From IMG/VR virus record IMGVR_UViG_3300024261_000142, positions 1-25,624 of that record: a DNA stretch of 25,624 bases; one strand, written 5' to 3'. Within the stretch, counting starts at the first letter, position 1. Each line of letters opens with the position of its first letter. The stretch is from a virus. Shown here piece after piece: positions 6,613-14,181 of this stretch. The translations under genes and the position numbers were made by a program. The notes beneath the pieces are model-generated. The model did no database searches and was not told where the DNA came from. It was given only the letters and a program-made list of their open reading frames with translations.

Positions 6613-7615
6613 TTATATTGAGACATTTTATCGGGAACAGTTTTTTCCTTATTTGTCTGAAAATAAAATAGATACTGTTATTGACTTAGGCGATACGTTT
6701 GATAGACGGAAGTTTGTAAACTTTAATACACTCAATCAAGTGCGTCAGTTTTATTTTGATGTATTCTTAGAGCATAATATTACATTGCATTCTATTGTCG
6801 GTAATCATTCTACCTATTACAGAAATACCAATAGTGTTAATAGCTCTGATTTACTTTACGGACATTATGAAAACGTCAGCACATACCCATCACCTCAAAC
6901 TATTCATGTTGGCGATACTGATATTGATTTGATTCCTTGGATTAATGTAGAGAACTATGATGAGACTATGAGTTTCATTAAAGATTCCAAATCACAAATA
7001 GCACTCGGCCATTTAGAAATTAATGGGTTTGCAATGCATAAAGGATATAATAATGAAGAGGGTTTAGATGTTAAAACCTTTGGTGGATATGAAGTAGTAT
7101 GCTCTGGTCATTATCATCATAAGTCCAGCAAAGGAAATATTCATTATCTTGGTGCTCCTTATGAAATCACTTGGAATGATTATGATGACCCTAGAGGTTT
7201 TCATATATTGGATACAGAAACCAGAGAGCTAGAATATATTCGTAACAGATTCAGGTTGTTTGAGAAAATATATTATGATGACAGCAATACAGATTATTCA
7301 AAGATAGATACTGGTTATTACAAGAGTAAGATTGTCAAGCTGATTGTAGAGAATAAAGAAAATCTTCCACAGTTTGAAGATTTTGTTGATAGACTATACA
7401 AGTCAGATTTAACTGATTTGACTATACTTGAAGATTTATCAGAATACACTATGAGATATAATGAAGACGATGAAGCTGATGTAGAGGTTGGTAATACATC
7501 AGCATTTCTTGAAGAGTATGTTGACGGTATGAAAGTAGAAGAAGAGAAGCCAAAGATTAAAAAGTTGCTACAAGTTATTTATGATGAAGCCCTTAATGTG
7601 GATACTACTGAATGA
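6548..7615 (+). CDS. 47: Recombination nuclease subunit gp47 (SbcD/Mre11-like)
   Basis: The metallophosphoesterase subunit of the gp46/gp47 complex, which resects DNA ends for recombination and degrades host DNA. In the 355-residue product the Mre11 motifs are D8-x-H10 (ITDQHFGG), GDTFD (48-52), GNHS (85-88), GHLE (154-157) and GHYH (187-190). I place the start at 6548 because the protein then begins MKIALITDQH, as the family does; the frame is open 21 codons further upstream. The start lies inside the preceding zinc-ribbon gene, so translational coupling is likely. The stop overlaps the gene 46 start (ATGA). Confidence 0.93.
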   Translation: MKIALITDQHFGGKQDSQNFSNYIETFYREQFFPYLSENKIDTVIDLGDTFDRRKFVNFNTLNQVRQFYFDVFLEHNITLHSIVGNHSTYYRNTNSVNSSDLLYGHYENVSTYPSPQTIHVGDTDIDLIPWINVENYDETMSFIKDSKSQIALGHLEINGFAMHKGYNNEEGLDVKTFGGYEVVCSGHYHHKSSKGNIHYLGAPYEITWNDYDDPRGFHILDTETRELEYIRNRFRLFEKIYYDDSNTDYSKIDTGYYKSKIVKLIVENKENLPQFEDFVDRLYKSDLTDLTILEDLSEYTMRYNEDDEADVEVGNTSAFLEEYVDGMKVEEEKPKIKKLLQVIYDEALNVDTTE

Positions 7616-9312
7616 TAAAGTTAAAAACTGTTAGATGGAAAAACTTTCTTGCAACTGGTAATACATTTTTAGAAGTACAACTTGATAAAGAACCAATGAC
7701 ATTGATTGTTGGTAAGAACGGTGCTGGTAAGTCAACATTGATTGATGCCATCACCTTTTCTTTATTCGGGAAACCTTTTAAGAAAATCAATAAAGGCCAG
7801 TTGATGAATACTGTTAATGAGAAAGAACTTGTTACAGAGATTGAGTTTTCTATAGGTCAGATAGAATGGAAAATACGCAGAGGTATTAAACCAGCTCTAT
7901 TTGAAATATATAGTAATGGTAATATCATTAATCAGGATGCTAAGAGTACTGATTACCAGAAGTATCTTGAAGATAAAGTTTTGAAACTAAACTTCAAATC
8001 CTTTACACAGATTGTTGTATTGGGTTCAGCATCGTTTGTTCCATTCATGCAGTTGTCAGCTAATGACCGAAGAGTTATTATTGAGGATATTCTTGATATT
8101 GGTATTTTCTCTGTTATGAAGAATTTGCTCAAAGACCGTTCAGCTTCATTGAAAGAAGAAATGACTGAACTAGAATATTCTATTAAATTAATTCAAGAGA
8201 AAATCAATTTGCATCAAAAACATCTTGAAGAGATGCAAGCAAAAACTGATACTAAACGAAAATCAGATTTAGATAAGATTGAAGAAACCCAAAAAGAAAT
8301 TATAAAACTCAATGAAGAAGTAGAGAAACACCAAGACCTTGTAATGTCATTAATGAGTTCTATTGCAGATGAAAAAACTAGCTATACTAAGAGTAGGGAA
8401 ATGGATAAGTACCGTTCTCAAATAAATAAGAACCTGAAGAAACTCCATAAGGACAAAAGATTCTTTGAGAATAATGAAAACTGTCCTACTTGTGAACAGG
8501 ATATTAATGAGGAGTTTAAAAAGAATAAGCTCGGAGATTTATCAGACGATTTAGATGAAATGGATGATGGCCTGGTTAAACTTGAGAGTGAGATTAATAA
8601 GGTATGCTTGAGACTTGAAGAGATTTCAGCTTGTAATAAAAAGATACAAGCTGAAGAAATTGAAATCAGATCAAAAAACACTTATATCAAATCACATAAT
8701 AAATTTATTACACATTTGAATGAAGAGTTAAACAAAAAGGATCAAGAGGTTGATGTTGTCAAACATGATTTTCTAACAAAGGAATTAGTGGAAACGAAAG
8801 CTACTAGGATGCAGTATGTAGAGCAGAAAAAATATTATGATATTCTTGGGACTATATTAAATGATAAGGGTATTAAGACACGAATTGTACGCAAGTATTT
8901 ACCTGTCATAAATAATCATGTAAATATGTATCTAAAGGATATGGATTTCTTTGTGAACTTTCAGCTGGATGAGAACTTCCAAGAAACCATTAAGAGTAGG
9001 CACAGAGATGATTTCTCTTACTACTCATTTTCAGAGGGTGAGAAAAAGAGAATTGATATTGCATTGTTGTTGACATGGAGATACATTGCAGCCATGCGTA
9101 ATTCTGTAAACGTCAACCTGTTAATACTTGATGAAGTATTCGATGCAAGTTTAGATCAAGCAGGTGTTGATGATTTGATGAAATTGTTTCACCTGTTAGA
9201 TAAGACAAACTTGTTTATCATTTCACATAAACTTGATGTGCTTGACGATAAGTTTCCAGCTAAAATTACAGTAGAGAAAGTTAAAAACTTTACAACTATG
9301 GAATCCAGATGA
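7612..9312 (+). CDS. 46: Recombination nuclease subunit gp46 (SbcC/Rad50-like)
   Basis: The SMC-like ATPase partner of gp47. The 566-residue product has Walker A GKNGAGKS (34-41), a long charged coiled coil with a central zinc-hook C291-P-T-C294, a second coil, the ABC signature SEGEKKR (474-480) and Walker B LLILDE (D507, E508) followed by the D-loop. Length is close to T4 gp46 (560). It is coupled to gene 47 by a four-base overlap and its own stop overlaps the next gene by four bases. Confidence 0.96.
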   Translation: MIKLKTVRWKNFLATGNTFLEVQLDKEPMTLIVGKNGAGKSTLIDAITFSLFGKPFKKINKGQLMNTVNEKELVTEIEFSIGQIEWKIRRGIKPALFEIYSNGNIINQDAKSTDYQKYLEDKVLKLNFKSFTQIVVLGSASFVPFMQLSANDRRVIIEDILDIGIFSVMKNLLKDRSASLKEEMTELEYSIKLIQEKINLHQKHLEEMQAKTDTKRKSDLDKIEETQKEIIKLNEEVEKHQDLVMSLMSSIADEKTSYTKSREMDKYRSQINKNLKKLHKDKRFFENNENCPTCEQDINEEFKKNKLGDLSDDLDEMDDGLVKLESEINKVCLRLEEISACNKKIQAEEIEIRSKNTYIKSHNKFITHLNEELNKKDQEVDVVKHDFLTKELVETKATRMQYVEQKKYYDILGTILNDKGIKTRIVRKYLPVINNHVNMYLKDMDFFVNFQLDENFQETIKSRHRDDFSYYSFSEGEKKRIDIALLLTWRYIAAMRNSVNVNLLILDEVFDASLDQAGVDDLMKLFHLLDKTNLFIISHKLDVLDDKFPAKITVEKVKNFTTMESR

Positions 9313-9494
9313 AGCTCTTAGTTATTATGTGGATATTAACCTTATCCGATTTATCAGCTGAGAAACGTGTATATGAGGGTTCAATAGACGAATGTTTATT
9401 AAACTCTATACTATTTAATCAACAATATAAAGGAATAAAATATGCTGGTTGTTATACAGAGGTTAGACAATACAATTTTGTTCCGAGGGATTAA
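9309..9494 (+). CDS. Small exported protein with two cysteines
   Basis: A 61-residue protein with a short signal peptide (hydrophobic residues 2-16, small-residue cleavage site near SA-EKR at 16-17). The mature part has two cysteines (C29, C48) that could form a periplasmic disulfide, and aromatic residues toward the C-terminus. The start overlaps the gene 46 stop (ATGA), so it is translated with the nuclease operon although it acts outside the cytoplasm. No known family recognised. Confidence 0.65.
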   Translation: MKLLVIMWILTLSDLSAEKRVYEGSIDECLLNSILFNQQYKGIKYAGCYTEVRQYNFVPRD

Positions 9495-9496
9495 AA

Positions 9497-9709
9497 ATGC
9501 CATTATATAGTTATCATTGTGTGAAATGTAATGAGGTTTATGAAAATATAAGAAGTATAGAACAAAGAGATATCAAGCTAGTTTGTCCTATTTGTAATGA
9601 TAAGTGTGAACGCATTATAGATTTATCATCCTTTCAATTGAAAGGTGATGGCTGGTACAAAGATGGATATAGTAGTAAGAAACCTAAACCTAAAGAGGAA
9701 GAAAAATGA
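9497..9709 (+). CDS. FmdB-type zinc-ribbon protein
   Basis: The protein begins MPLYSYHCVKC, the hallmark of the FmdB/CxxC_CxxC_SSSS family, with C8-x-x-C11 and C30-x-x-C33 forming one zinc ribbon, then a glycine/tryptophan patch (KGDGWYKDGY) and a lysine/glutamate-rich tail. The 70-residue length is usual. Members are annotated as putative regulatory proteins without a defined mechanism. Its stop overlaps the proline dehydrogenase start by four bases (ATGA), so the two are co-translated. Confidence 0.85.
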   Translation: MPLYSYHCVKCNEVYENIRSIEQRDIKLVCPICNDKCERIIDLSSFQLKGDGWYKDGYSSKKPKPKEEEK

Positions 9710-10611
9710 AATTGTTCTATCCGTTAGCTAAACGATTTATAGCTGGATACGATTTTGATTCTGCAAAACCAGTTGTAGCACAACTTTTAAGTGAGGGTTA
9801 TAAAGTATCAATAGACTACTTGGGTGAACTTAGTACGGAACGTGATGATTGTCTAAATGCCTTTATACAATATTGTGATATTATTGATTACTATACAAGT
9901 ACGCCATGGAAACAGGATGGTATAGAATTGTCAATTAAACCTTCACAGTTGGGTTTAAGATTTGACAAAGAATACTGTTATGACCTTATGAGTAAACTTG
10001 CATATAAAGCAAATGTCTTTTGTATGAATATTCGTTTGGATATGGAAGACAGCTCTTTGATACAAGATACAATTGATTTGTGTTTATATTTGAATAAGAA
10101 ATATAAAAATGTAGGTGTAGCAATTCAGACAAATATGTTTAGGACAAAAAGTGATATAGCTAAACTGATGGTTGAAAATATATCAATCAGATTAGTTAAA
10201 GGTGCTTATAAAGAGGATATACTTAAGGCATATCAAAACCAAGAACAAATAAGAAAACTATTCATACAATATGCATTTACGATTTTGTCTGATAGGTGTA
10301 GAACCTATTATCACATGGGAGATAAAAACAAAGTTATTTCAGCTATAGGAACACATGATGAGGATATACTAAACGAAATTACTAAAAATATGGGTGCTTT
10401 CAAAATAAAAAAAGAGGATTGTGACTTTGAATTCCTTTATGGCATCCGAAGAGATTTAAGTAAAAAAATGAAAGATGAGGATTATAGGGTTAGACTATAT
10501 GTTCCGTTTGGAACTAAATGGCTTCCATATACTCTAAGACGATTGAGAGAATATAAAAATTTAATGTTTGTAGCAAAGAATATTTTTAAGGAATGGAAGG
10601 GTAATAAATGA
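9706..10611 (+). CDS. Proline dehydrogenase (phage-encoded)
   Basis: An FAD-dependent enzyme oxidising L-proline to pyrroline-5-carboxylate and passing electrons to quinone. The 301-residue product matches monofunctional bacterial PRODH in length and in the barrel motifs: RFIAGYD (10-16), GYKVSIDYLGE (31-41), LSIKPSQLG (75-83, with K78), IRLDMED (109-115), VAIQTNMF (138-145), IRLVKGAYKE (161-170), IGTHDED (214-220), FEFLYGIR (241-248), LYVPFG (264-269) and YTLRRLRE (275-282), whose paired arginines bind the substrate carboxylate. It looks intact. No P5C dehydrogenase gene is nearby, so the product would be handled by the host. Role in infection (energy, osmolyte use or redox signalling) is inference. 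Confidence 0.88.
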   Translation: MKLFYPLAKRFIAGYDFDSAKPVVAQLLSEGYKVSIDYLGELSTERDDCLNAFIQYCDIIDYYTSTPWKQDGIELSIKPSQLGLRFDKEYCYDLMSKLAYKANVFCMNIRLDMEDSSLIQDTIDLCLYLNKKYKNVGVAIQTNMFRTKSDIAKLMVENISIRLVKGAYKEDILKAYQNQEQIRKLFIQYAFTILSDRCRTYYHMGDKNKVISAIGTHDEDILNEITKNMGAFKIKKEDCDFEFLYGIRRDLSKKMKDEDYRVRLYVPFGTKWLPYTLRRLREYKNLMFVAKNIFKEWKGNK

Positions 10612-10781
10612 AATGGACTTTGAGAAAGATGCTTTGGATTACTCTAGCATTTAGTTGTGCTATAATGTTTATAGCTGACCCTTATGGTTGGCTTCCAGAA
10701 CCAGATATGTCTCCCTGTAAAAAAGAAGATACAAGAGCTAGATGTACAGGAAGGATAACTTTTTTTTGGCAAACACCTTGA
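10608..10781 (+). CDS. Small membrane or exported protein (57 residues)
   Basis: Starts inside the proline dehydrogenase stop (ATGA overlap). The 57-residue product has a basic N-terminus, a hydrophobic segment (about residues 9-23, WITLAFSCAIMFIA), then a Pro/Cys-containing external part with two cysteines (C37, C46) and a C-terminal TFFWQTP. It may be a signal-anchored or secreted peptide. Its TGA stop lies within the -35 hexamer of the downstream Hsp20 promoter. Function unknown; being next to a membrane-associated dehydrogenase is suggestive only. Confidence 0.6.
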   Translation: MKWTLRKMLWITLAFSCAIMFIADPYGWLPEPDMSPCKKEDTRARCTGRITFFWQTP

Positions 10782-10805
10782 CATTTCAATTTTAGATGTT
10801 ATTAT
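10778..10805 (+). promoter_or_regulatory. Sigma-70-type promoter of hsp20
   Basis: A consensus -35 TTGACA (10778-10783, again preceded by CC) and TATTAT (10800-10805) 16 bp downstream, with alternative TATA-rich -10s just after it. The hsp20 ATG at 10845 has AAGGAG (10833-10838) upstream. Confidence 0.7.
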
Positions 10806-10844
10806 ATAGTATAACAATAATAATTTCTAACAAAGGAGTACAAA

Positions 10845-11279
10845 ATGACTTATTCACCACTTTTTACACAATCAGACTTTCCAATAGGAAACCCACTTCC
10901 ATCATGGATGGACTTTGACGCATTTAACAAGTATATATATAGTAATGAACCCGTAACAAAAACAAGGGTTAGCCGATCTGGTAATGCTTACCGATGGGAT
11001 GAAGATAATAATGAATATAAACTTGATATTGTAATGCCCGGCTTGAAAAAGGAAGATATCGAACTTACATTTAAGAAGGATATTTTGACCATCAAATGCA
11101 ACAAAGAAATTCCTAAAAAGGATCAAGGATTCTATGGTGTAGAATCTGAACAATCTTTTAAGAATTTTCCTCAAGCAGTTGATGCTGATAAAATCACAGC
11201 TGAAATGGAAGATGGTATTCTGTCTATCGTTCTGCCAAAACGTGAAGCCGATAAACCTAAGCAGATCAATATCACATAA
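10845..11279 (+). CDS. hsp20: Small heat shock protein Hsp20
   Basis: An ATP-independent holdase chaperone of the alpha-crystallin family. The 144-residue product has a variable N-terminal arm, an alpha-crystallin domain (about 49-131) starting YRWDEDNNEYKLDIVMPG, the conserved A-x-x-x-x-G-I-L motif at AEMEDGIL (119-126), and the C-terminal IxI oligomerisation motif INI (141-143). Small Hsp20 genes are common in T4-like phages of marine bacteria and may assist folding of phage proteins. It has its own strong promoter. Confidence 0.95.
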   Translation: MTYSPLFTQSDFPIGNPLPSWMDFDAFNKYIYSNEPVTKTRVSRSGNAYRWDEDNNEYKLDIVMPGLKKEDIELTFKKDILTIKCNKEIPKKDQGFYGVESEQSFKNFPQAVDADKITAEMEDGILSIVLPKREADKPKQINIT

Positions 11280-11292
11280 CCGAAAGGGTCTT

Positions 11293-11481
11293 ATGGACTA
11301 TGAAGAAGTAACTTATGAAGATGGTGACGATTGGGTTGAAAAGGTATATATGGAAGATGGTGTTAAGATTACCAGATTTAAGCCCGTTTGGTATAAAGAG
11401 CCTGATAAGTTTAATGCAACCTTTAGAAGTAAATCCAGAAAACCCTCATTTGGGCCCAAAATACCTATAGATTCTTGGTAA
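11293..11481 (+). CDS. Small hypothetical protein (62 residues)
   Basis: Starts at an ATG with AAAGGG (11283-11288) at good spacing, 13 bases after hsp20, and is probably co-transcribed with it. The N-terminal half is acidic (MDYEEVTYEDGDDWVEKVY), the C-terminal half basic (FRSKSRKPSFG), ending in DSW. The frame is open upstream through hsp20, but the ribosome binding site decides for this start. No family recognised. Confidence 0.65.
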   Translation: MDYEEVTYEDGDDWVEKVYMEDGVKITRFKPVWYKEPDKFNATFRSKSRKPSFGPKIPIDSW

Positions 11482-11491
11482 ATCCCCTAAA

Positions 11492-11547
11492 CCCTTGTAT
11501 TATAAGGAGTTATGGAGAAATCCCTCTAACTCCTTTATTTACAAGGG
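11492..11547 (+). repeat. Large imperfect stem-loop upstream of the VWA gene
   Basis: Arms 11492-11512 and 11527-11547 pair 8 bp, a 4-nt internal loop, then 9 bp; the apex contains GGA-GAAA-TCC, a GNRA-capped mini-stem. There is no T-run, so it is not a standard terminator. It lies 44 bases before a promoter, and the word ATAAGGAGTTA in its left arm recurs in the equivalent region before the AAA+ gene. Confidence 0.75.
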
Positions 11548-11586
11548 CTTACGACATAGTAGATTTATTGAAAAAAGATGCACTTT

Positions 11587-11639
11587 TTCCTTGACTTAAT
11601 GCCTGAAATATGAGATAATATACTTAACAATTGAGAAAC
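11587..11639 (+). promoter_or_regulatory. TTCC-TTGACT promoter of the VWA gene (copy 1)
   Basis: TTCC, TTGACT (11591-11596), 17 bp, GATAAT (11614-11619). From 11606 to 11639, 34 bases are identical to the promoter copy at 14125-14158, covering the -10 and the initially transcribed region. The ATG is at 11654, with GGAG upstream. Confidence 0.85.
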
Positions 11640-11653
11640 GGAGATTATATATT

Positions 11654-13933
11654 ATGGTAAAAATTGAGTCAAAAACTAAGTTAGCAAAACTCCTCGCAAT
11701 GGAAGATATTGACGTTGAGCATAGGGAAGTTAAAACTGCTATGTTCGATGTTAAAAATAGATGTCTTGTATTGCCCACATGGAAAGAAATGCCCAATCAC
11801 CTTTATGACCTTTTGGTAGGCCATGAAGTTGGTCATGCTCTTTACACTCCACATAAAGACGATATCCTGTCTAATATTATCCAAAAAACTTCAAAGGATT
11901 GTGTAAACGTAGTTGAAGATGCTCGAATTGAATCTTTGATGAAAAGACGTTATCCCGGCCTTGTAAAACAGTTTTATGCTGGATACAAGCATTTAATAGA
12001 AAAAGACTTTTTCGGTCTTTCAAGGATGGATGTTACAAGGGTTAATTTTCTTGATAAAATCAATCTTCATTTCAAAGTGCCAAGTGCTGTTTCTGGTATG
12101 TTTGAGTTCAATGATATTGAGCAATCTTTTGTTGATAGGATTGAAGCTATCACGAAGTTTTCCGAAGTTGAAGAAATCTGTGTTGAGATTTGTGAGTATA
12201 TTAAAGAAAACCGTGAAGAAGAAGATTCTTTAGATTTCTTTCCTGAAGATTCTTTTACGATGGAAGATTCAGGCGAAGGTGAAGCTGATGGAACTGAAAA
12301 TCCTTCTAATGATTCAGAAACAAGTGAAGAGGAAGATTCTGAAAAAACTTCTGGAAAATATGAAGATTCTGATGAAGAAGAGGAAGAAGAAGATAATGAT
12401 GTTATGGACGATGAAACTGAAAAAGTTCGAAGCACCTCATCTAATGGTTCACCTGATTATGAAGACGAAGATAGAGATGAATTCTTAAATGATGATCTTA
12501 AATCAAAAACTTATGATAACTTTGAAAATAATGTAAGTGAACTAGCTGATGTTGATGTTGTTAACGAATATTACACCATACCTGAAAAGGTTCGTTATGA
12601 TAACTTGATTGACTATAAAGTTGTCTATAAGAATATTGATAATTTTTATAGTGTTGATGCGTATGAGAAAAATAAAGCAGCAGGGCAAGCAACTGCTCAT
12701 TATGGTTGGTATCATTCAGTTGCTGACTTTGATCTTATGACTAAGACTATCGTTGAAAATTCTAAAAAGACTTTAGCTGCAATCAAAAAAGGTTCTATTA
12801 AGAATGTCAATCACATGGCAATGGAGTTTGAAAGAAAGAAGTCTGCTGATGTTTATAAGAGAACTTCTTTTGCTAAAACGGGTGTTCTTGATACTAACAA
12901 AATGTTTTCTGCAAAATATAATGAAGACGTTTTCAAGAAAAATACCAGAATGCCTGAAGGTAAGAATCATGGTCTGGTTATGTTTATTGATTGGTCTGGT
13001 TCAATGTCAACTCAATTACAGGGTTGCGTAAAACAACTTATTGAGTTTGTTTTGTTTTGCAGAAAAGTTAATATTCCTTTTGAGGTTTATAGTTTCACTG
13101 ATGTTTATTCAAGCAGTGAAGGAAGTAAACAAAAAACATTCATCTATAAGCATGGTGATATTGTTTGTGATTCTGGTATTACTTTGAGAAACTATTTTTC
13201 AAGTAGAATGAATGCTCGTGAATTGAATGATGCAATGTTGAAGATTTGTGTTATTACAGATGCATTTCAGGGTGGTTATCAGCATTACCCAATTCCAGAA
13301 GAAGATAGGTTGGGCTATACTCCTCTGAATGGTTCAATCCTTTTTGCTGAACACGTTATTCGTGATTTTCAGAAAAAGAATAATCTTCAAGAGGTTCATG
13401 CTGTTTGGATAACGGACGGTGACGGCAATAATCAATTTCACAGAAATCATGTCGGTGACGATTCTACAAGACCTAATATTGATTATAATAAAACTAGAAA
13501 TGTTGTTATTCAAGATAAGAAAATGAAAAAAAACTATCCTGTTAGCAAATATCGTAGGAATAATATTACTCCTATTTTCTTTGAGATTTTAAAAGATAGA
13601 CTTGGTTGTAATGTAATTGGATTTTTCCTCGATATTAATTATGGTAAAAAATATCAAATGATGAACCATATATATCGAGGTAACTTGCAAGTGGAAAATA
13701 CAGCTGAATGGTTGAAGAAATCTAAAAAGGATGGTTATTTCGTCAAAAAAGAAATGGGTTACGATGAGTATTATGTTATTTCAAATGCTCCTAAAAATAT
13801 CAAACCTGTAGAAATGGATGATAAAATGACTAACCGAAAATTGGCCACTGTTTTTAGTTCTAAAAATAATGAGTTCAAAAATAGTCGGGTTATCCTTTCC
13901 AAGTTTATTGACCTGATTACAGCAGGGATGTAA
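11654..13933 (+). CDS. VWA-domain protein with N-terminal HExxH (CobT/NorD-like)
   Basis: The 759-residue product has an HEVGH zinc-binding helix (57-61, in LLVGHEVGHALYT) followed by NVVEDARIE (85-93), whose E88 or E93 could be the third ligand and which resembles the EDARxE/EQARVE segment of NorD- and CobT-type proteins. A long acidic low-complexity linker follows (about 195-275), then a C-terminal VWA domain with an intact metal-ion site DWSGS (D446, S448, S450) and TDGD (587-590). VWA proteins of this class work with MoxR/CobS AAA+ ATPases, and exactly such a gene follows. Metal chelation into a tetrapyrrole and ATPase-driven protein remodelling are both possible; the protease-like motif favours remodelling or processing. 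Cytoplasmic (no signal peptide). Confidence 0.82.
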   Translation: MVKIESKTKLAKLLAMEDIDVEHREVKTAMFDVKNRCLVLPTWKEMPNHLYDLLVGHEVGHALYTPHKDDILSNIIQKTSKDCVNVVEDARIESLMKRRYPGLVKQFYAGYKHLIEKDFFGLSRMDVTRVNFLDKINLHFKVPSAVSGMFEFNDIEQSFVDRIEAITKFSEVEEICVEICEYIKENREEEDSLDFFPEDSFTMEDSGEGEADGTENPSNDSETSEEEDSEKTSGKYEDSDEEEEEEDNDVMDDETEKVRSTSSNGSPDYEDEDRDEFLNDDLKSKTYDNFENNVSELADVDVVNEYYTIPEKVRYDNLIDYKVVYKNIDNFYSVDAYEKNKAAGQATAHYGWYHSVADFDLMTKTIVENSKKTLAAIKKGSIKNVNHMAMEFERKKSADVYKRTSFAKTGVLDTNKMFSAKYNEDVFKKNTRMPEGKNHGLVMFIDWSGSMSTQLQGCVKQLIEFVLFCRKVNIPFEVYSFTDVYSSSEGSKQKTFIYKHGDIVCDSGITLRNYFSSRMNARELNDAMLKICVITDAFQGGYQHYPIPEEDRLGYTPLNGSILFAEHVIRDFQKKNNLQEVHAVWITDGDGNNQFHRNHVGDDSTRPNIDYNKTRNVVIQDKKMKKNYPVSKYRRNNITPIFFEILKDRLGCNVIGFFLDINYGKKYQMMNHIYRGNLQVENTAEWLKKSKKDGYFVKKEMGYDEYYVISNAPKNIKPVEMDDKMTNRKLATVFSSKNNEFKNSRVILSKFIDLITAGM

Positions 13934-13935
13934 GA

Positions 13936-14004
13936 CGATTTAAGGGGGTTTTACCGATTGGGGTATACTTTGGTATGTCTTTCTAATAAAACCCTCTTAA
14001 ATCG
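13936..14004 (+). repeat. 18-bp stem with nested hairpin after the VWA gene
   Basis: Arms 13936-13953 and 13987-14004 pair over 18 bp with one G-U. Inside, 13960-13968 pairs with 13973-13981 (9 bp with several G-U) around a TTTG loop. It begins two bases after the stop codon. There is no downstream T-run; it may stabilise the mRNA 3' end or act as a weak terminator. Confidence 0.8.
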
Positions 14005-14017
14005 AATCCTATGCCCT

Positions 14018-14087
14018 TCTGTAAGTTATTGTAAAATAAGGAGTTACAAACTAAATTATAAACCCTTTAGAATCAATGGCTTACAGA
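14018..14087 (+). repeat. 14-bp stem upstream of the AAA+ gene
   Basis: Arms 14018-14031 and 14074-14087 pair over 14 bp (two G-U). The 42-nt loop contains ATAAGGAGTTA (14036-14046), also present at 11502-11512 in the hairpin before the VWA gene. The right arm carries GGCTTACAGAC, matched by GGCTTACGAC after the other hairpin. Confidence 0.72.
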
Positions 14088-14105
14088 CCATCTTTTAGGC
14101 ACTTT

Positions 14106-14158
14106 TTCCTTGACTTATCCAGTTAAATATGAGATAATATACTTAACAATTGAGAAAC
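14106..14158 (+). promoter_or_regulatory. TTCC-TTGACT promoter of the AAA+ gene (copy 2)
   Basis: TTCC, TTGACT (14110-14115), 17 bp, GATAAT (14133-14138). It shares GCACTTTTTCCTTGACTTA and a 34-base identical block with the VWA promoter. GGAG (14170-14173) lies upstream of the ATG at 14182. Confidence 0.85.
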
Positions 14159-14181
14159 AATAATTTAATGGAGTTTATATT

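Noticed and set aside
11495-11523. CCTTGTAT as a seventh TTCC-class promoter
   Set aside because: No -10-like hexamer lies 16-18 bp downstream, and the bases are accounted for by the hairpin arm.
12067-12435. Serine-rich minus-strand frame opposite the VWA gene
   Set aside because: It is the antisense of the GAA/GAT-rich acidic linker, which reads as serine codons on the other strand; no start signal.
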